In this document: piece by piece, positions 6,899-16,573 of the stretch
How the letters are laid out: each line of letters begins with the position of its first letter
Position numbering within the stretch: the stretch's first letter is position 1
Origin: Pleomorphovibrio marinus
Lineage (GTDB): Bacteria; Bacteroidota; Bacteroidia; Cytophagales; Cyclobacteriaceae
NCBI RefSeq assembly: GCF_003347495.1
Contig: NZ_QCXY01000001.1
Span: forward strand, 434,001 to 498,000
Direction of reading: 5' to 3'
Length of the DNA stretch: 64,000 nt
Translations under genes and position numbers: made by a program
The notes under the pieces: model-generated
What the model saw: only the letters and a program-made list of their open reading frames with translations
The model's database searches: none
Told to the model about the DNA's origin: nothing

Positions 6899-9800
6899 TT
6901 AGAATGTTAAATTTAATTTGAATCCCAAAGGCATGGTCCAAGGCATCACGTTTTGTAGTTCCAGTCCTTGTCTAAAGGTATTTACAGTATCACCCTGCCT
7001 TCCTCCCTGAGATTGAAAGGCCCTTTCAGGGTCAATTCCAATTCCAGCGGCAGTCCATAAAATGACGTTTCTAGTAAACACGGAGAAATTCGCATTTCGG
7101 AAGTTCCCAAAATTGGGAATATCATATCCAAGGGACAGTTCTCTTAATTTTAAAAAGGAAGCATCAAAAGTCACCATTTGATTATAACTCCAGGCAAAAA
7201 GTCGGGACATGGGGTAAATAACGGTACCGTCACCTCCCAAATGTTCCACATACTCCCCATCTTCTCCTATGTACACCCCAGGTCTGAAACCACCATCATA
7301 GGCATCTACAGGTGACCCAAAGTTATTGTTCAAGATTCCACCTGTATCCTGGGTATATCCCCCCACTCTTGGGAAATGTCCGTTTTGTGGAATAATATAC
7401 CTTTCAGGATCAGACCTAAGCAATGCAGCCATAGCCTCAGAGTCCGCCATAGATGGGGTAAGCATACGCATTTGCCTTGCATCCTTCCAGTTAGAACCAC
7501 CGTATCTATACGTGAAGGACATGAAATCCCCTCCCATACGCAAGTCAAAGCTCGCACCCATAGTCCAACGCTTATACCTTAAGGTGCCTTGTAAACCCAT
7601 CATAAAGTCGGGATTGAAGTTACCTACCTTCATACGGTCTTCCCTATCATTTCGGTTTATCCATGCACCACCTCCAATAATATCTCCTTGTTCATTGTAA
7701 ACAGGGGGTGTTAGGATGGGCCATCGGTAATAGGGAGAGTTGGGGTCATCCACATAAGCATATCCCCTGCTATAAAGGTCCCCAATTTGGTCCCCCACAA
7801 AAGTCTGTGCACCACCATTGTTGTCATCCCATAATGTAATGAAGTCTATACCATCTGCGAGCTCTTCCACCCTGGTTCTAAATCGAGTGAAGTTCACATT
7901 TAAGTCCAAGTTCCAACCTTTTCGGTTACTGATGGGTGTACCTCCCAACAACAGCTCCCATCCTTGACTGGAAAGCAACCCTGCATTGATGTCCCTTGCG
8001 GTGAAGCCTGATGATGCTGGAGTGTTTAGTCTGAGGATCTGGTTTTCATTTTCCATCTTGAAATAGGTTCCTTCAAACCTCAATCGGTTATCAAAAAAGT
8101 TCAAATCCAAACCAAACTCCGTGGAAGTAGAAATCTCAGGCTTTAAAGTAGGGTTTAAAAGAGTGCCGGGTAAATTTGCGGTAAGCGTTTGACCCCAGTT
8201 GCCAAAACCCAAAACCTGCTCCAGCTGATAGGGGTTTGCTTCCAGACCCACCTGCGCAATACCACCTCTAAGTTTCAAAAGGGAAATGTTTTGGGGAAGG
8301 TTAAAGGTATAGTTCGCTAACCAGCTTAAGGATGCGGAGGGATAGAAAAAGGACATGTTTTCCCTGGGTAGTGTGCTGGACCAGTCATTCCTTGCGGTCA
8401 AATCCAAATAAAGCTGATCTTTGAAACCCAGAGAAGCCATGCCATACACACTGTAAATGGCCCTTTGCATTTCATGGTTATTTACCTCTCTACCTGCCAC
8501 CGGAATATTAGTGACCCTATAAAGTCCTGGAACCTCAAGACCTGCATTGCGGGCGGTACCTATATAGGAGCTTCTGAAGTTTTGTGCCATGTAATTTCCT
8601 CCACCTGAAATATTCATGTTAAAATCATTATTGAATTTCTTGCTATAGGTAAGCAGGAAATCCACATTGGTCTCATTTCGGCTCAAGTCTTCCAAATAAT
8701 ACCCTCCTCTTCGTTCCCGGGTGTAAGACCAGGGTATTTTGGATTCCCGGTTTTCCACATAAAAATCATTCATGATCCGCGCAAAGGCCGAAAAGTTCTC
8801 GTTGAGCTTATAGTCTAGCTTAATGTTTCCGAACACTCTGTCCCTATCAAATGCATTGGTTATGCCATATGCTATAAAGTAAGGGTTGTCATTATTGTCT
8901 GCCACCGTCCTTTGTTCAATCTGCTCCTGTCCTGGTACCCAATAATCCTTGAGGTCTCGAATATCCACATGTGGCCATACATAAACAGATTCCACTGCAT
9001 TTGCACCCCTGTTCCCTGTCGAAGGCCTGTCATTTGAATTGGACCTTACATAGTTTATACTGGTGCTAACCGTAAGCCGGTCATTTAGTTTGTAGTCCGT
9101 ATTGGCGGAAACATTGCTCCTGTGCAAGTCCGAATTTGGAATCATACCTTGATGCGCCATATTGGTAACAGAAAACCGGTAGTTGGCCCTTTCGCTGGAA
9201 CCGGTCAGGGAAAGGGTATTTGTAGAGGTAATTCCTGTCTGCAAAAAGTTCCTCATATTGTCAGGGTAAGACCTTAATTCGGTAGGGATCCTATTGCCAT
9301 TCTCATCGATGGGACTGTTCCATTGGGGTGCGGTAAAACCCTGATCAAGAGGAAATCCAGACCAATATTCAGATCGTTCGTCCAATAAAGTGGTCCTGTT
9401 TCCAGAAGCATATTTATAGTGGAAGTCTAGATACCTAATAGGTCGCTCAAACACCGTATTTGTCGAGAAGTTCACGCTCATTCTCTCTCCTGCCTTGCCT
9501 TTTTTGGTTGTGATTAAAATCACACCGTTTCCTGCCCGGGAACCATACAAGGCAGCTGCACTGGGGCCCTTTAGAACAGAGATACTTTCTATATCATCCG
9601 GATTAATATCGGAGATGGCATTACCGTAGTCAACTTCATTCCTGTCCCCCCGGCTGGCAATATTATTCAGGGAGTTATTCATTGGTACCCCATCTACCAC
9701 AAACAAAGGTTGATTGTCCGTAGTGAGGGAGGTGATGCCCCTAATATTTACACTCACCGAGGACCCTGGGCCACTAAACTGGTTTACCGTCACACCGGGA

Positions 9801-10360
9801 ACCCTCCCGGCAAGTCCGGCAACGAGGTTTTCCTGCCCCACAATGCTTAACTCTTCACCCCTTACTTCACCAACCGCATAACCAAGGGCTCTCTTTTCCC
9901 TTTCGATGCCCAAGGCGGTAACTACCACCTCTGACATGGTATCGATGCTCTCCTTTAACGCCACGAAAAGGTTGGTTTGGTTGCCTACCCTGACCTCCAG
10001 AGTTTCGAAACCTACATAGGAAAAAACAAGTACTGAATTTTCCCCTTCCACCTCAATGGCGTACGCACCGTCAATATCGGTAACGGTTCCATTGGTAGTA
10101 CCCCTTTCTACCACGGTTACACCGGGTAAACCATCGTTATCTGACTGAGAGGTAACCCTCCCCGTGACGGAAATCGCAAGGGATTTTTGAGGCTTATCCA
10201 CCTCCCCCTTATTTGTTTTTCCCTCGCTGATGGAGGAACTACCAGGAATTGCTAAATGGCTTCCCTCGGCCAAGCCAGGATTCGGGGATACCCCCAAAAG
10301 GACTAGAAGCGGAAAAACCCACTTCAGTGCATGATTTGTAAGCATTTTTTTCATGGTCAA
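6899..10360 (-). CDS. SusC/RagA TonB-linked outer-membrane transporter, locus 1
   Basis: A 1153-residue outer-membrane protein. A signal peptide (about 1-31) precedes a carboxypeptidase-D-like regulatory domain (about 62-140, with GRVTSQSDNDGLPGVTV), a TonB-box-like segment SEVVVTALG near 145, a plug domain (about 160-280, with NPDDIESISVLKGPSAAALYG) and a long beta-barrel ending in PLGFKLNLTF with a terminal aromatic residue. SusC barrels import ligands captured by SusD, powered by TonB. The start could also be Met3 (10354). It shares extended stretches with the protein at 12818, such as DRPSTGNRGAN and TARNDWSSTLP, so the two loci are a tandem duplication. An ORF of about 70 codons precedes it in the same direction. 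Confidence 0.93.
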   Translation of the reverse strand: MTMKKMLTNHALKWVFPLLVLLGVSPNPGLAEGSHLAIPGSSSISEGKTNKGEVDKPQKSLAISVTGRVTSQSDNDGLPGVTVVERGTTNGTVTDIDGAYAIEVEGENSVLVFSYVGFETLEVRVGNQTNLFVALKESIDTMSEVVVTALGIEREKRALGYAVGEVRGEELSIVGQENLVAGLAGRVPGVTVNQFSGPGSSVSVNIRGITSLTTDNQPLFVVDGVPMNNSLNNIASRGDRNEVDYGNAISDINPDDIESISVLKGPSAAALYGSRAGNGVILITTKKGKAGERMSVNFSTNTVFERPIRYLDFHYKYASGNRTTLLDERSEYWSGFPLDQGFTAPQWNSPIDENGNRIPTELRSYPDNMRNFLQTGITSTNTLSLTGSSERANYRFSVTNMAHQGMIPNSDLHRSNVSANTDYKLNDRLTVSTSINYVRSNSNDRPSTGNRGANAVESVYVWPHVDIRDLKDYWVPGQEQIEQRTVADNNDNPYFIAYGITNAFDRDRVFGNIKLDYKLNENFSAFARIMNDFYVENRESKIPWSYTRERRGGYYLEDLSRNETNVDFLLTYSKKFNNDFNMNISGGGNYMAQNFRSSYIGTARNAGLEVPGLYRVTNIPVAGREVNNHEMQRAIYSVYGMASLGFKDQLYLDLTARNDWSSTLPRENMSFFYPSASLSWLANYTFNLPQNISLLKLRGGIAQVGLEANPYQLEQVLGFGNWGQTLTANLPGTLLNPTLKPEISTSTEFGLDLNFFDNRLRFEGTYFKMENENQILRLNTPASSGFTARDINAGLLSSQGWELLLGGTPISNRKGWNLDLNVNFTRFRTRVEELADGIDFITLWDDNNGGAQTFVGDQIGDLYSRGYAYVDDPNSPYYRWPILTPPVYNEQGDIIGGGAWINRNDREDRMKVGNFNPDFMMGLQGTLRYKRWTMGASFDLRMGGDFMSFTYRYGGSNWKDARQMRMLTPSMADSEAMAALLRSDPERYIIPQNGHFPRVGGYTQDTGGILNNNFGSPVDAYDGGFRPGVYIGEDGEYVEHLGGDGTVIYPMSRLFAWSYNQMVTFDASFLKLRELSLGYDIPNFGNFRNANFSVFTRNVILWTAAGIGIDPERAFQSQGGRQGDTVNTFRQGLELQNVMPWTMPLGFKLNLTF

Positions 10361-10467
10361 TAATTAAAATTGGAGTTTAATTCTAGGTTCTTTCAACTAT
10401 TGGATTTTCAATTCCAAACCGGTATGTGCCGCGACAATCCACATCAATTGCCATCTTCATTCTGATC

Positions 10468-10680
10468 TTATTTTCGAAATTCTTTTTCAGGATCTGTATT
10501 TTTTTTGGTTTCCATATTATAGCGGTAAAGTGCCTCATCGAAATGATCCCTGAGGCTGGATTCGAGAAAGGGGGCGATTTCCCCATGCATTATCCCTGAG
10601 ATAATCTCCTCAAATTCCCTCCTTGTCAAGCGGTTTTCCACCAGCTTTCGGATCAAATCATCTGATTTTTTCTTTTCCAT
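10468..10680 (-). CDS. Small FecR-N-terminal-like protein upstream of susC, locus 1
   Basis: A 70-residue charged protein starting MEKKKSDDLIRKLVENRL; an in-frame ATG at 10695 would add five residues. It aligns along most of its length with the 68-residue protein at 16367: same N-terminus, LI.KL, EF..I, FLESSLRDHF against FIENSLKRRF. Both sit upstream of a susC in the same direction. The pattern (E/D-LI-x-KL, then a short linker, then EF and an acidic stretch) resembles the cytoplasmic sigma-binding domain at the start of Bacteroidota FecR-type anti-sigma factors, but no membrane or periplasmic part follows. I infer a regulatory role; a structural or spurious role is possible. Conservation in both duplicates argues that it is a real gene. 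Confidence 0.6.
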   Translation of the reverse strand: MEKKKSDDLIRKLVENRLTRREFEEIISGIMHGEIAPFLESSLRDHFDEALYRYNMETKKNTDPEKEFRK

Positions 10681-10695
10681 TTTGAAAACCTCCAC

Positions 10696-11020
10696 ACCCT
10701 ATTACTAGCGGATATTTAAAACAGGCTATTATTTTGAATAAAAATATATTTAATTTTTTTATACTGTATTTTATGTATATACAGGATTTTAATTGGTTAA
10801 AATGAATTAATATCATAATTAAATCAAACTAAAAATTCGAAAAATTTTAATGGAATTAATTCAATATCGTGATTTGAATCAAAAATTAAACTATACAAAT
10901 ATTTTATATAATTGATACTTGTAAGTTAGATTAAAAACAAAAATTGTCAAATTAGATAAATTATATAAAAAATCGTTTATTTATTATTATTTATCCCAAT
11001 AAGGTTTGAATTTAAAAAAA
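10696..11020. other. Very AT-rich intergenic stretch between the two susC/D units
   Basis: About 325 bases of strongly AT-rich sequence with many short T and A runs, between the small ORF of locus 1 and the terminator of locus 2. No coding frame, RNA gene or clear TAnnTTTG box is visible. It should contain the promoter of the locus 1 unit. Confidence 0.5.
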
Positions 11021-11065
11021 AATGCCCCTGAATAAACTATAATTTTTAGATTATTCAGAGGCATT
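11021..11065 (-). terminator. Rho-independent terminator of the second susC-susD unit
   Basis: The inverted repeat AATGCCCCTGAATAAA at 11021-11036 pairs with a near-perfect partner at 11050-11065. On the minus strand it is followed by a run of eight or more T. It lies about 30 bases past the susD stop. Confidence 0.85.
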
Positions 11066-11093
11066 GAAAAAAAAATGTGCAACAAAATTTAAC

Positions 11094-12782
11094 TTACCAG
11101 GGTTTACCTGTCCCCTGAAGCAACCACGGTTTTGCCCATTGGTTGTTCCTTCCTCTAGATTCCCCAACGCTTACCTCTAGCCTATCCACTGCTCTTCCAA
11201 CTTGTTGTGCATTGAAGTTGATTTCATTGTTTCCATAAGTAAACCTGACCGCGATTTGAGGTTCAGGAGCAGCTTCTCCAATTTCAAGCTCTGGATATCC
11301 CGTTCTTCTCCAATCAAACCAAGACTCTGTGGCAGTAGTCCAACTGGCTATCCACTTTTGTTCGATGATTCTTTGGAGTGATCCATCATAAGCAACCTCA
11401 GGTCTTTCGATATAAGCCTCAAAATCATCATCCACTCCCCAAGTTTCCAAGGAATACCTAATCGCATTGTTGTAATTAGCTTCTGCATCACCCGTTGACC
11501 ATCCTCTTTGGGAGGCCTCCGCAAGAATAAAGTGTACTTCAGAAGCAGAGATCACCCTTGCCTGTAAAATCCCTCCAGTTCTTTCTCTATAAACATCAGC
11601 GAGTTGAGAAACATGTTGGTTTTCAAGCTGCTGACCTCCTGTGGGATTCAGGTTGTGGTCACTAGGACCCTGTGCCATCTGTGGCAATCCAACATATTCC
11701 CTGGTATCAAGCTCTCTACCCAGGATTTCCGGGTTGTAATGGCGGGTATATTTATTACCTGCTGCGATCCTTTCCACATATTCTACATCCAAAAAGGAAA
11801 CTCTGCCTTCCAAAATCTCCCCATTTTCTCTAATGTAGGGATCATAGGCAACGTCCAAACTTAAATCTTCCACCCATTGACAATGTACCGGCCTTACCCA
11901 AACTCCTAACCTGGGATCCTCATAATCCACTAGTCTATCCAATAAAGTATTGCAGGGTTTAAATCTTCTGAATTGAGAACCAGCATCAAAATCAGTTGCT
12001 GTTGGCCATGAATCACCAGAAGCAGCACCGATAAAATCAATACTCACGTCCTCATCTGCCCCAGTGAGATAAACTCCGGAATTATAAACCTGCTCTATAC
12101 TTTGCTGAGCCAAATCAGGCAATTTTTCAGAGACCCTCATGGCAAACCTCAGGATCAAGGAATTGGTAAATTTATGCCACATGGTAGCATTCCCTCCAAA
12201 ATAAAGGTCATATTCAGGAATGACGCCTTCACTGTTTCCTGTCGCAAATATCTGAGCGGCACTTTGGAGGTCCTGAATAATACCTGGGTAAATGTCCTCT
12301 TGATTATCATAAGCTGGGAACTCGTTCTCCAATCCATCTTGATCGCCCCTTAGTGCTGTATTGTAAGGCGCATCTCCCCATAAGTCTGTAATCATTCCAA
12401 ATATGTATGACTTCATGGTAAGGCTTACACCTCTATGAAACTCCATACCTAATTCCTCAGACCTCCTTTGTAAGAAATTATTTGTCCTCAACATATTGTA
12501 CCATCCGGTCCAGTCCCTCAATCCCCACTCAAATTGGTTGTGGCCGGTAAACCACCCGTCCTTTTGAGTATGCTGCACAGTTCCTGCTATATCCCCAATC
12601 CCAAGATCCAAGGTACTTGTTGCTGCCGGACGCATCACAGAAGGCATCAAGAGATTTGGATTTGCTTCAGAGGGAGAGACTCCGTTAGGGTTCTCGTTGA
12701 TCTCGTCTAAGGAGTCGCATGCCAAAGTCAAACTCAAGGCAAAAAACACTCCCATTACTTTTCTTAAATTAAATATCTTCAT
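11094..12782 (-). CDS. SusD/RagB-like surface lipoprotein (SusD-like_2 type), locus 2
   Basis: A 562-residue lipoprotein with lipobox LTLAC (Cys22) and a mature start INENPNGVSPSEANPNLLMP. It is a close paralogue of the protein at 5168, with matching segments throughout (QHTQKDGWF, RDWTGWYNMLRTNN, FRR.KPC.TL, WASWT and the C-terminus WLLQGTGKPW). It should act as the substrate-binding lid of the SusC at 12818, which lies 35 bases upstream. The differences are spread over the length rather than confined to one end, so the duplicates have had time to diverge and may bind different ligands. Confidence 0.9.
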   Translation of the reverse strand: MKIFNLRKVMGVFFALSLTLACDSLDEINENPNGVSPSEANPNLLMPSVMRPAATSTLDLGIGDIAGTVQHTQKDGWFTGHNQFEWGLRDWTGWYNMLRTNNFLQRRSEELGMEFHRGVSLTMKSYIFGMITDLWGDAPYNTALRGDQDGLENEFPAYDNQEDIYPGIIQDLQSAAQIFATGNSEGVIPEYDLYFGGNATMWHKFTNSLILRFAMRVSEKLPDLAQQSIEQVYNSGVYLTGADEDVSIDFIGAASGDSWPTATDFDAGSQFRRFKPCNTLLDRLVDYEDPRLGVWVRPVHCQWVEDLSLDVAYDPYIRENGEILEGRVSFLDVEYVERIAAGNKYTRHYNPEILGRELDTREYVGLPQMAQGPSDHNLNPTGGQQLENQHVSQLADVYRERTGGILQARVISASEVHFILAEASQRGWSTGDAEANYNNAIRYSLETWGVDDDFEAYIERPEVAYDGSLQRIIEQKWIASWTTATESWFDWRRTGYPELEIGEAAPEPQIAVRFTYGNNEINFNAQQVGRAVDRLEVSVGESRGRNNQWAKPWLLQGTGKPW

Positions 12783-12817
12783 CGCTTTTGTGCTTAAATT
12801 TTGTTTACAAACACCTG

Positions 12818-15800
12818 TTAGAACGTCAAATTCAATTTAAACCCAACTGGCATGGTCCAAGGCATCACGTTTTGCAGCTCTATTCCTTGCCGGAAAAGGT
12901 TTGCAGAATCACCTTGTCTACTTGCAGTAATCTGGAAAGCACGCTCAGGGTCTATGCCTATATTTGCCGCAGTCCAGATAATGACATTTCGTGTAAACAC
13001 TGCTACGTGAGCATTTCTTATCCCTTTGATGGAAGGCAGGTCGTATCCTATTGCAAGTTCCCTCATTTTAAGAAACGAAGCGTCAAAGGTGATTTGCTGA
13101 GAATGACTCCATGCAAATTGGCGAGAAGCAGGGTAAATCACTGTTCCCTCACCTCCTAGGTGTTCCACATATTCACCTGGAGAAACTTCAATTACACCGG
13201 GAATAAACACCCCATCATTACCAGGAGCATCAGTGGTGTTAGTTGGCAATCCTCCAGTTTCAGGGGTATATCCACCCACTCTTGGGAAATTACCGTTTTG
13301 TGGGATGATGTACCGCTCAGGATCAGACTTCAATAGGTCTATCAACTCCTGCTCTCCGTATAAGCCTCCAGGGGTCAGGTTATCAATTTGCCTTTGGGAC
13401 TTCCAGTTTGACTCCCCATATCTGTATGTGTAGGACTGGAAGTTGCCTCCCATTCTCCAATCAAAGCTGGCATTTACAGACCATTGCTTGTACCTTAAGT
13501 TAAACTGACCACCCATGATAAAATCAGGGTTAAAGTTCCCAACAGGCACCCTGTCTTCCCTATCATTTCTTGGAATCCACTTTCCGATTTCATTCAAAAT
13601 AGGCCATCTGTAATATTCAGAATTAGGATCCTCTACATAGGCGAAACCCCTACTATACAGCGTTCCAATATCATCCCCAACGAAGGTTTGTGCACCACCA
13701 TTATTATCATCCCACAAAGTGATGAAATCCATTCCTTCGGTAAGGCTTTCTAGCCTTGTTCTCATCCTTGTGAAATTCACATTAATATCCAAGGAAAGGC
13801 CATCGGCTCTCTGAATTGGAGTACCTCCAATCATCACTTCCCATCCACGGCTGGAAATCATTCCTGCATTAATCTGCTTTTGAGTAAACCCTGAGGATGC
13901 AGGAGTAGGAATACTTAGGATCTGGTTCCGGTTTCTTTGGTAGAAATAAGTACCTTCAAACCGAATCCTGTTGTCGAACAAGTTTAAATCCAGACCATAT
14001 TCCTGAGAGGTATTGATTTCAGGCATCAGGTTTGGGTTCAAGAGAGTGCCGGGAAAAGTTGTGGAAATCAAACCTCCCCAGTTTTGGGTGCCCAATACGG
14101 GCTCCAATGCGTAAGGATTGGTGTCGTTACCTACCTGTGCAACGCCTGCCCTAACCTTTAACATGGAAACTTCCTGAGGAAGGTTAAAGGTATAATTGGC
14201 CATCCAACTCAAACTTGCAGAGGGGTAGAAATAAGACCGGTTATCGGCAGGCAATGTGGAAGACCAATCGTTCCTGGCGGTTAAATCTAAATAAATCTGA
14301 TCCTTGTATCCCATCGAGGCCAATCCAAACACACTATAAATGGCTTTTCGAGATCGGAAATTAGAATAGTTCAAGCCTTGGTTTGGGATATTGCTGATAT
14401 TATAGAGACCCGGAACAATCAATCCAACCCCGGGTGCACTACCCATATAGTTGTCCCTAAAATTCTGCATCATGATGTTTCCACCTCCGGACAACGAAAG
14501 ACTGAAATCATTGACGTTTTTATTATAGGTGGTGAGAAATTCAATATTGGACTCCGATCTGGCAATATCTTGAAGGTGGTAAGCACCTTGTCTTTCCCTG
14601 GTATAAGACCAAGGTATTCTGGTCTCTCTGTGCTCAGTATAATGATCATGGGTTAACCTCAAATGGGAATTGATATTGTCTGCCCACTTGTAGTCCAGTT
14701 TAATATTTCCAAAAGCCCTGTCCCTCACGAAGGAATTGTTGATGCCATACGCAATGAAATAGGGATTGTCATGATTTGGAGAAGGACTGCGTTGTTGAAT
14801 TTCTTCCTGTCCGGGTTCCCAATAGTTTTGCAAATCCCTAATATCTACATGTGACCAATTATATACATCTTCTGCAGGGTTAGCACCTCTGTTTCCTGTA
14901 GAAGGCCTGTCATTGGAGTTACTCCTAGATAAGTTGATATCCGCACTTACACTTAGTTTTGGGCTAAGCTCATATGTTGTTGAGAAACCAAGGTTATTTC
15001 TGAACAAATCGGAATTGGGGATCAGGCCATTGTGCGCCATATTGGTATAGGACAGCCTGTATGTAGACTTATCGCTACTTCCCGATATTGATAAACTATT
15101 GGTGGAAGTAACTGAAGTCTCCAAAAAGTTTCTCATATTATCCGGATAGGACCTCAATTCAATGGGGATACGATTTCCATTTTCATCTAATGGACTCATG
15201 AACTGGGGAGCCATATTCCCTACGTCCAATTCTGGGCCAGACCAGTAAGAAGACAGCTCATCCAACTGTGCTACACGATTACCTACCCCATATCTATAAT
15301 GGAAATCCAGATAGCGAACAGGCATTTCAAATACATTACTGGAAGAAAAATTCACGGTCATAGCTTCACCCTTTCTCCCACTTTTGGTAGTCACCAAAAT
15401 CACACCATTACCGGCCCGAGCACCATAAAGCGCCGCAGCACTTGGCCCTTTCAAAACCGTCATCTCTTCTATATCATCAGGATTCAGGTCAGAGATGGGA
15501 TTACCGTAATCTACCTCATTCCTATCACCCATACGGCTGATGTTGTTTAAAGTATTGGAGACTGGCACACCATCAATGACAAACAGCGGTTGGTTATCAC
15601 TACTTAATGATGTAGCTCCTCTGATGACTACTGAGGTTGAAGAACCCGGTCCGCTCATTTGGTTGATTGTAACACCTGCCACTCTCCCTGCTAAGGCATT
15701 TACAGCATTTTCTTGGGTAACGTTCCTGATATCATCCCCTCCAACTTCGCCTACGGAATATCCCAATGAACGCTTCTCCCTTTGTATACCCAAGGCAGTA

Positions 15801-16207
15801 ACTACTACCTCAGACATAGTGTCCAAACTTTCTTGAAGCTCCACATCAATGGTACTTTGGTTTCCTACACGAACCTCTTGATTGTCAAAACCCACAAAAG
15901 AAAACACCAACACGGAATTTTCATCTGCCACATCTAGCGAATAATCCCCATCGATATCGGTTACAGTTCCATTGTTGGTACCTCTTTCTACTATGGTTAC
16001 ACCGGGTAACCCTACATTGTCAGAAGCAGAGGTGACTTTCCCTCTTACAGTGATTGCGGCCATCTTTTCATCCAGGGAAGAAGCTACTTCCTCGCCAGCA
16101 ACCCCTACTGCTATGGAAGGGGTAGCCAAGGCCATCAGACTAAAACAACAAAGAGAAACCAGGGGGATCACCCAACTGATTTTTCCTTTAGTACATTTTC
16201 CATTCAT
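12818..16207 (-). CDS. SusC/RagA TonB-linked outer-membrane transporter, locus 2
   Basis: A 1129-residue outer-membrane transporter with the same domain order as the protein at 6899: signal peptide (about 1-33), carboxypeptidase-D-like domain (about 50-130, GKVTSASDNVGLPGVTI), TonB-box-like SEVVVTALG, plug (NPDDIEEMTVLKGPSAAALYG) and a barrel ending PVGFKLNLTF. It works with the SusD at 11094. Compared with the first copy it is shorter by about 24 residues, with visible gaps in the region of the first copy's insert before GAWINRNDRED (locus 2 reads KWIPRNDRED). The function is uptake of an unidentified oligomer or other large nutrient. Confidence 0.93.
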   Translation of the reverse strand: MNGKCTKGKISWVIPLVSLCCFSLMALATPSIAVGVAGEEVASSLDEKMAAITVRGKVTSASDNVGLPGVTIVERGTNNGTVTDIDGDYSLDVADENSVLVFSFVGFDNQEVRVGNQSTIDVELQESLDTMSEVVVTALGIQREKRSLGYSVGEVGGDDIRNVTQENAVNALAGRVAGVTINQMSGPGSSTSVVIRGATSLSSDNQPLFVIDGVPVSNTLNNISRMGDRNEVDYGNPISDLNPDDIEEMTVLKGPSAAALYGARAGNGVILVTTKSGRKGEAMTVNFSSSNVFEMPVRYLDFHYRYGVGNRVAQLDELSSYWSGPELDVGNMAPQFMSPLDENGNRIPIELRSYPDNMRNFLETSVTSTNSLSISGSSDKSTYRLSYTNMAHNGLIPNSDLFRNNLGFSTTYELSPKLSVSADINLSRSNSNDRPSTGNRGANPAEDVYNWSHVDIRDLQNYWEPGQEEIQQRSPSPNHDNPYFIAYGINNSFVRDRAFGNIKLDYKWADNINSHLRLTHDHYTEHRETRIPWSYTRERQGAYHLQDIARSESNIEFLTTYNKNVNDFSLSLSGGGNIMMQNFRDNYMGSAPGVGLIVPGLYNISNIPNQGLNYSNFRSRKAIYSVFGLASMGYKDQIYLDLTARNDWSSTLPADNRSYFYPSASLSWMANYTFNLPQEVSMLKVRAGVAQVGNDTNPYALEPVLGTQNWGGLISTTFPGTLLNPNLMPEINTSQEYGLDLNLFDNRIRFEGTYFYQRNRNQILSIPTPASSGFTQKQINAGMISSRGWEVMIGGTPIQRADGLSLDINVNFTRMRTRLESLTEGMDFITLWDDNNGGAQTFVGDDIGTLYSRGFAYVEDPNSEYYRWPILNEIGKWIPRNDREDRVPVGNFNPDFIMGGQFNLRYKQWSVNASFDWRMGGNFQSYTYRYGESNWKSQRQIDNLTPGGLYGEQELIDLLKSDPERYIIPQNGNFPRVGGYTPETGGLPTNTTDAPGNDGVFIPGVIEVSPGEYVEHLGGEGTVIYPASRQFAWSHSQQITFDASFLKMRELAIGYDLPSIKGIRNAHVAVFTRNVIIWTAANIGIDPERAFQITASRQGDSANLFRQGIELQNVMPWTMPVGFKLNLTF

Positions 16208-16347
16208 TTTCGTTCAGTTTTGAGTTAATTAATCGCGTTTACATTCTTGAGTATCAGATAGGTAATTTTGATGAATTCTTTAATTTTATTTTTCCTTCAA
16301 TTTTTTGATTTAAATGGTTACAAAGTAAATGTTCCTTCTATTTTTTT

Positions 16348-16363
16348 ACTCCATTAAAGGAGT
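16348..16363 (-). other. Small hairpin between the small ORF and susC, locus 2
   Basis: ACTCC and GGAGT pair around a six-base loop three bases past the stop of the small ORF. On the minus strand it is followed by an A-run, not a T-run, so it is not a classical terminator. It might be a processing or attenuation site setting the small ORF to susC ratio; this is inference. Confidence 0.3.
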
Positions 16364-16366
16364 ACC

Positions 16367-16573
16367 CTATTCTTGTTCCCCTTTTTTACTCTTAGGTTTT
16401 CTTTCCTTTACCTCGGTATTAATGTGTGCAAGGAATCTTCTTTTCAGACTGTTTTCTATGAATATAGCCTCCTCCGGATCCTCTATGCTATCCAGAATCC
16501 TCTGAAACTCATCTTTTCTGATTTTGCCAGCAATCAGTTTATCTATCAGTTCTTCAGATTCTTTCTTTTTCAT
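16367..16573 (-). CDS. Small FecR-N-terminal-like protein upstream of susC, locus 2
   Basis: A 68-residue protein starting MKKKESEELIDKLIAGKI; an ATG at 16588 would add five residues, exactly as in its paralogue at 10468. The sequence ESEELIDKLIAGKIRKDEF reads like the first helices of FecR-type anti-sigma factors of Bacteroidota, where this domain holds the ECF sigma factor, yet there is no transmembrane helix and no neighbouring sigma gene. The C-terminus is lysine-rich. It is 159 bases upstream of susC. A role in control of the susC/susD unit is my inference. Confidence 0.6.
   Translation of the reverse strand: MKKKESEELIDKLIAGKIRKDEFQRILDSIEDPEEAIFIENSLKRRFLAHINTEVKERKPKSKKGEQE

Noticed and set aside
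10383-10586. A 67-codon minus-strand frame overlapping the small ORF of locus 1
   Set aside because: It is out of frame with the ORF that has a paralogue at 16367, has no counterpart there, and lacks protein-like composition.
5168-16207. Reading the two susC/susD pairs as a polysaccharide utilisation locus
   Set aside because: There is no glycoside hydrolase, lyase or sulfatase in the locus; the only neighbouring enzymes are phosphoesterases.
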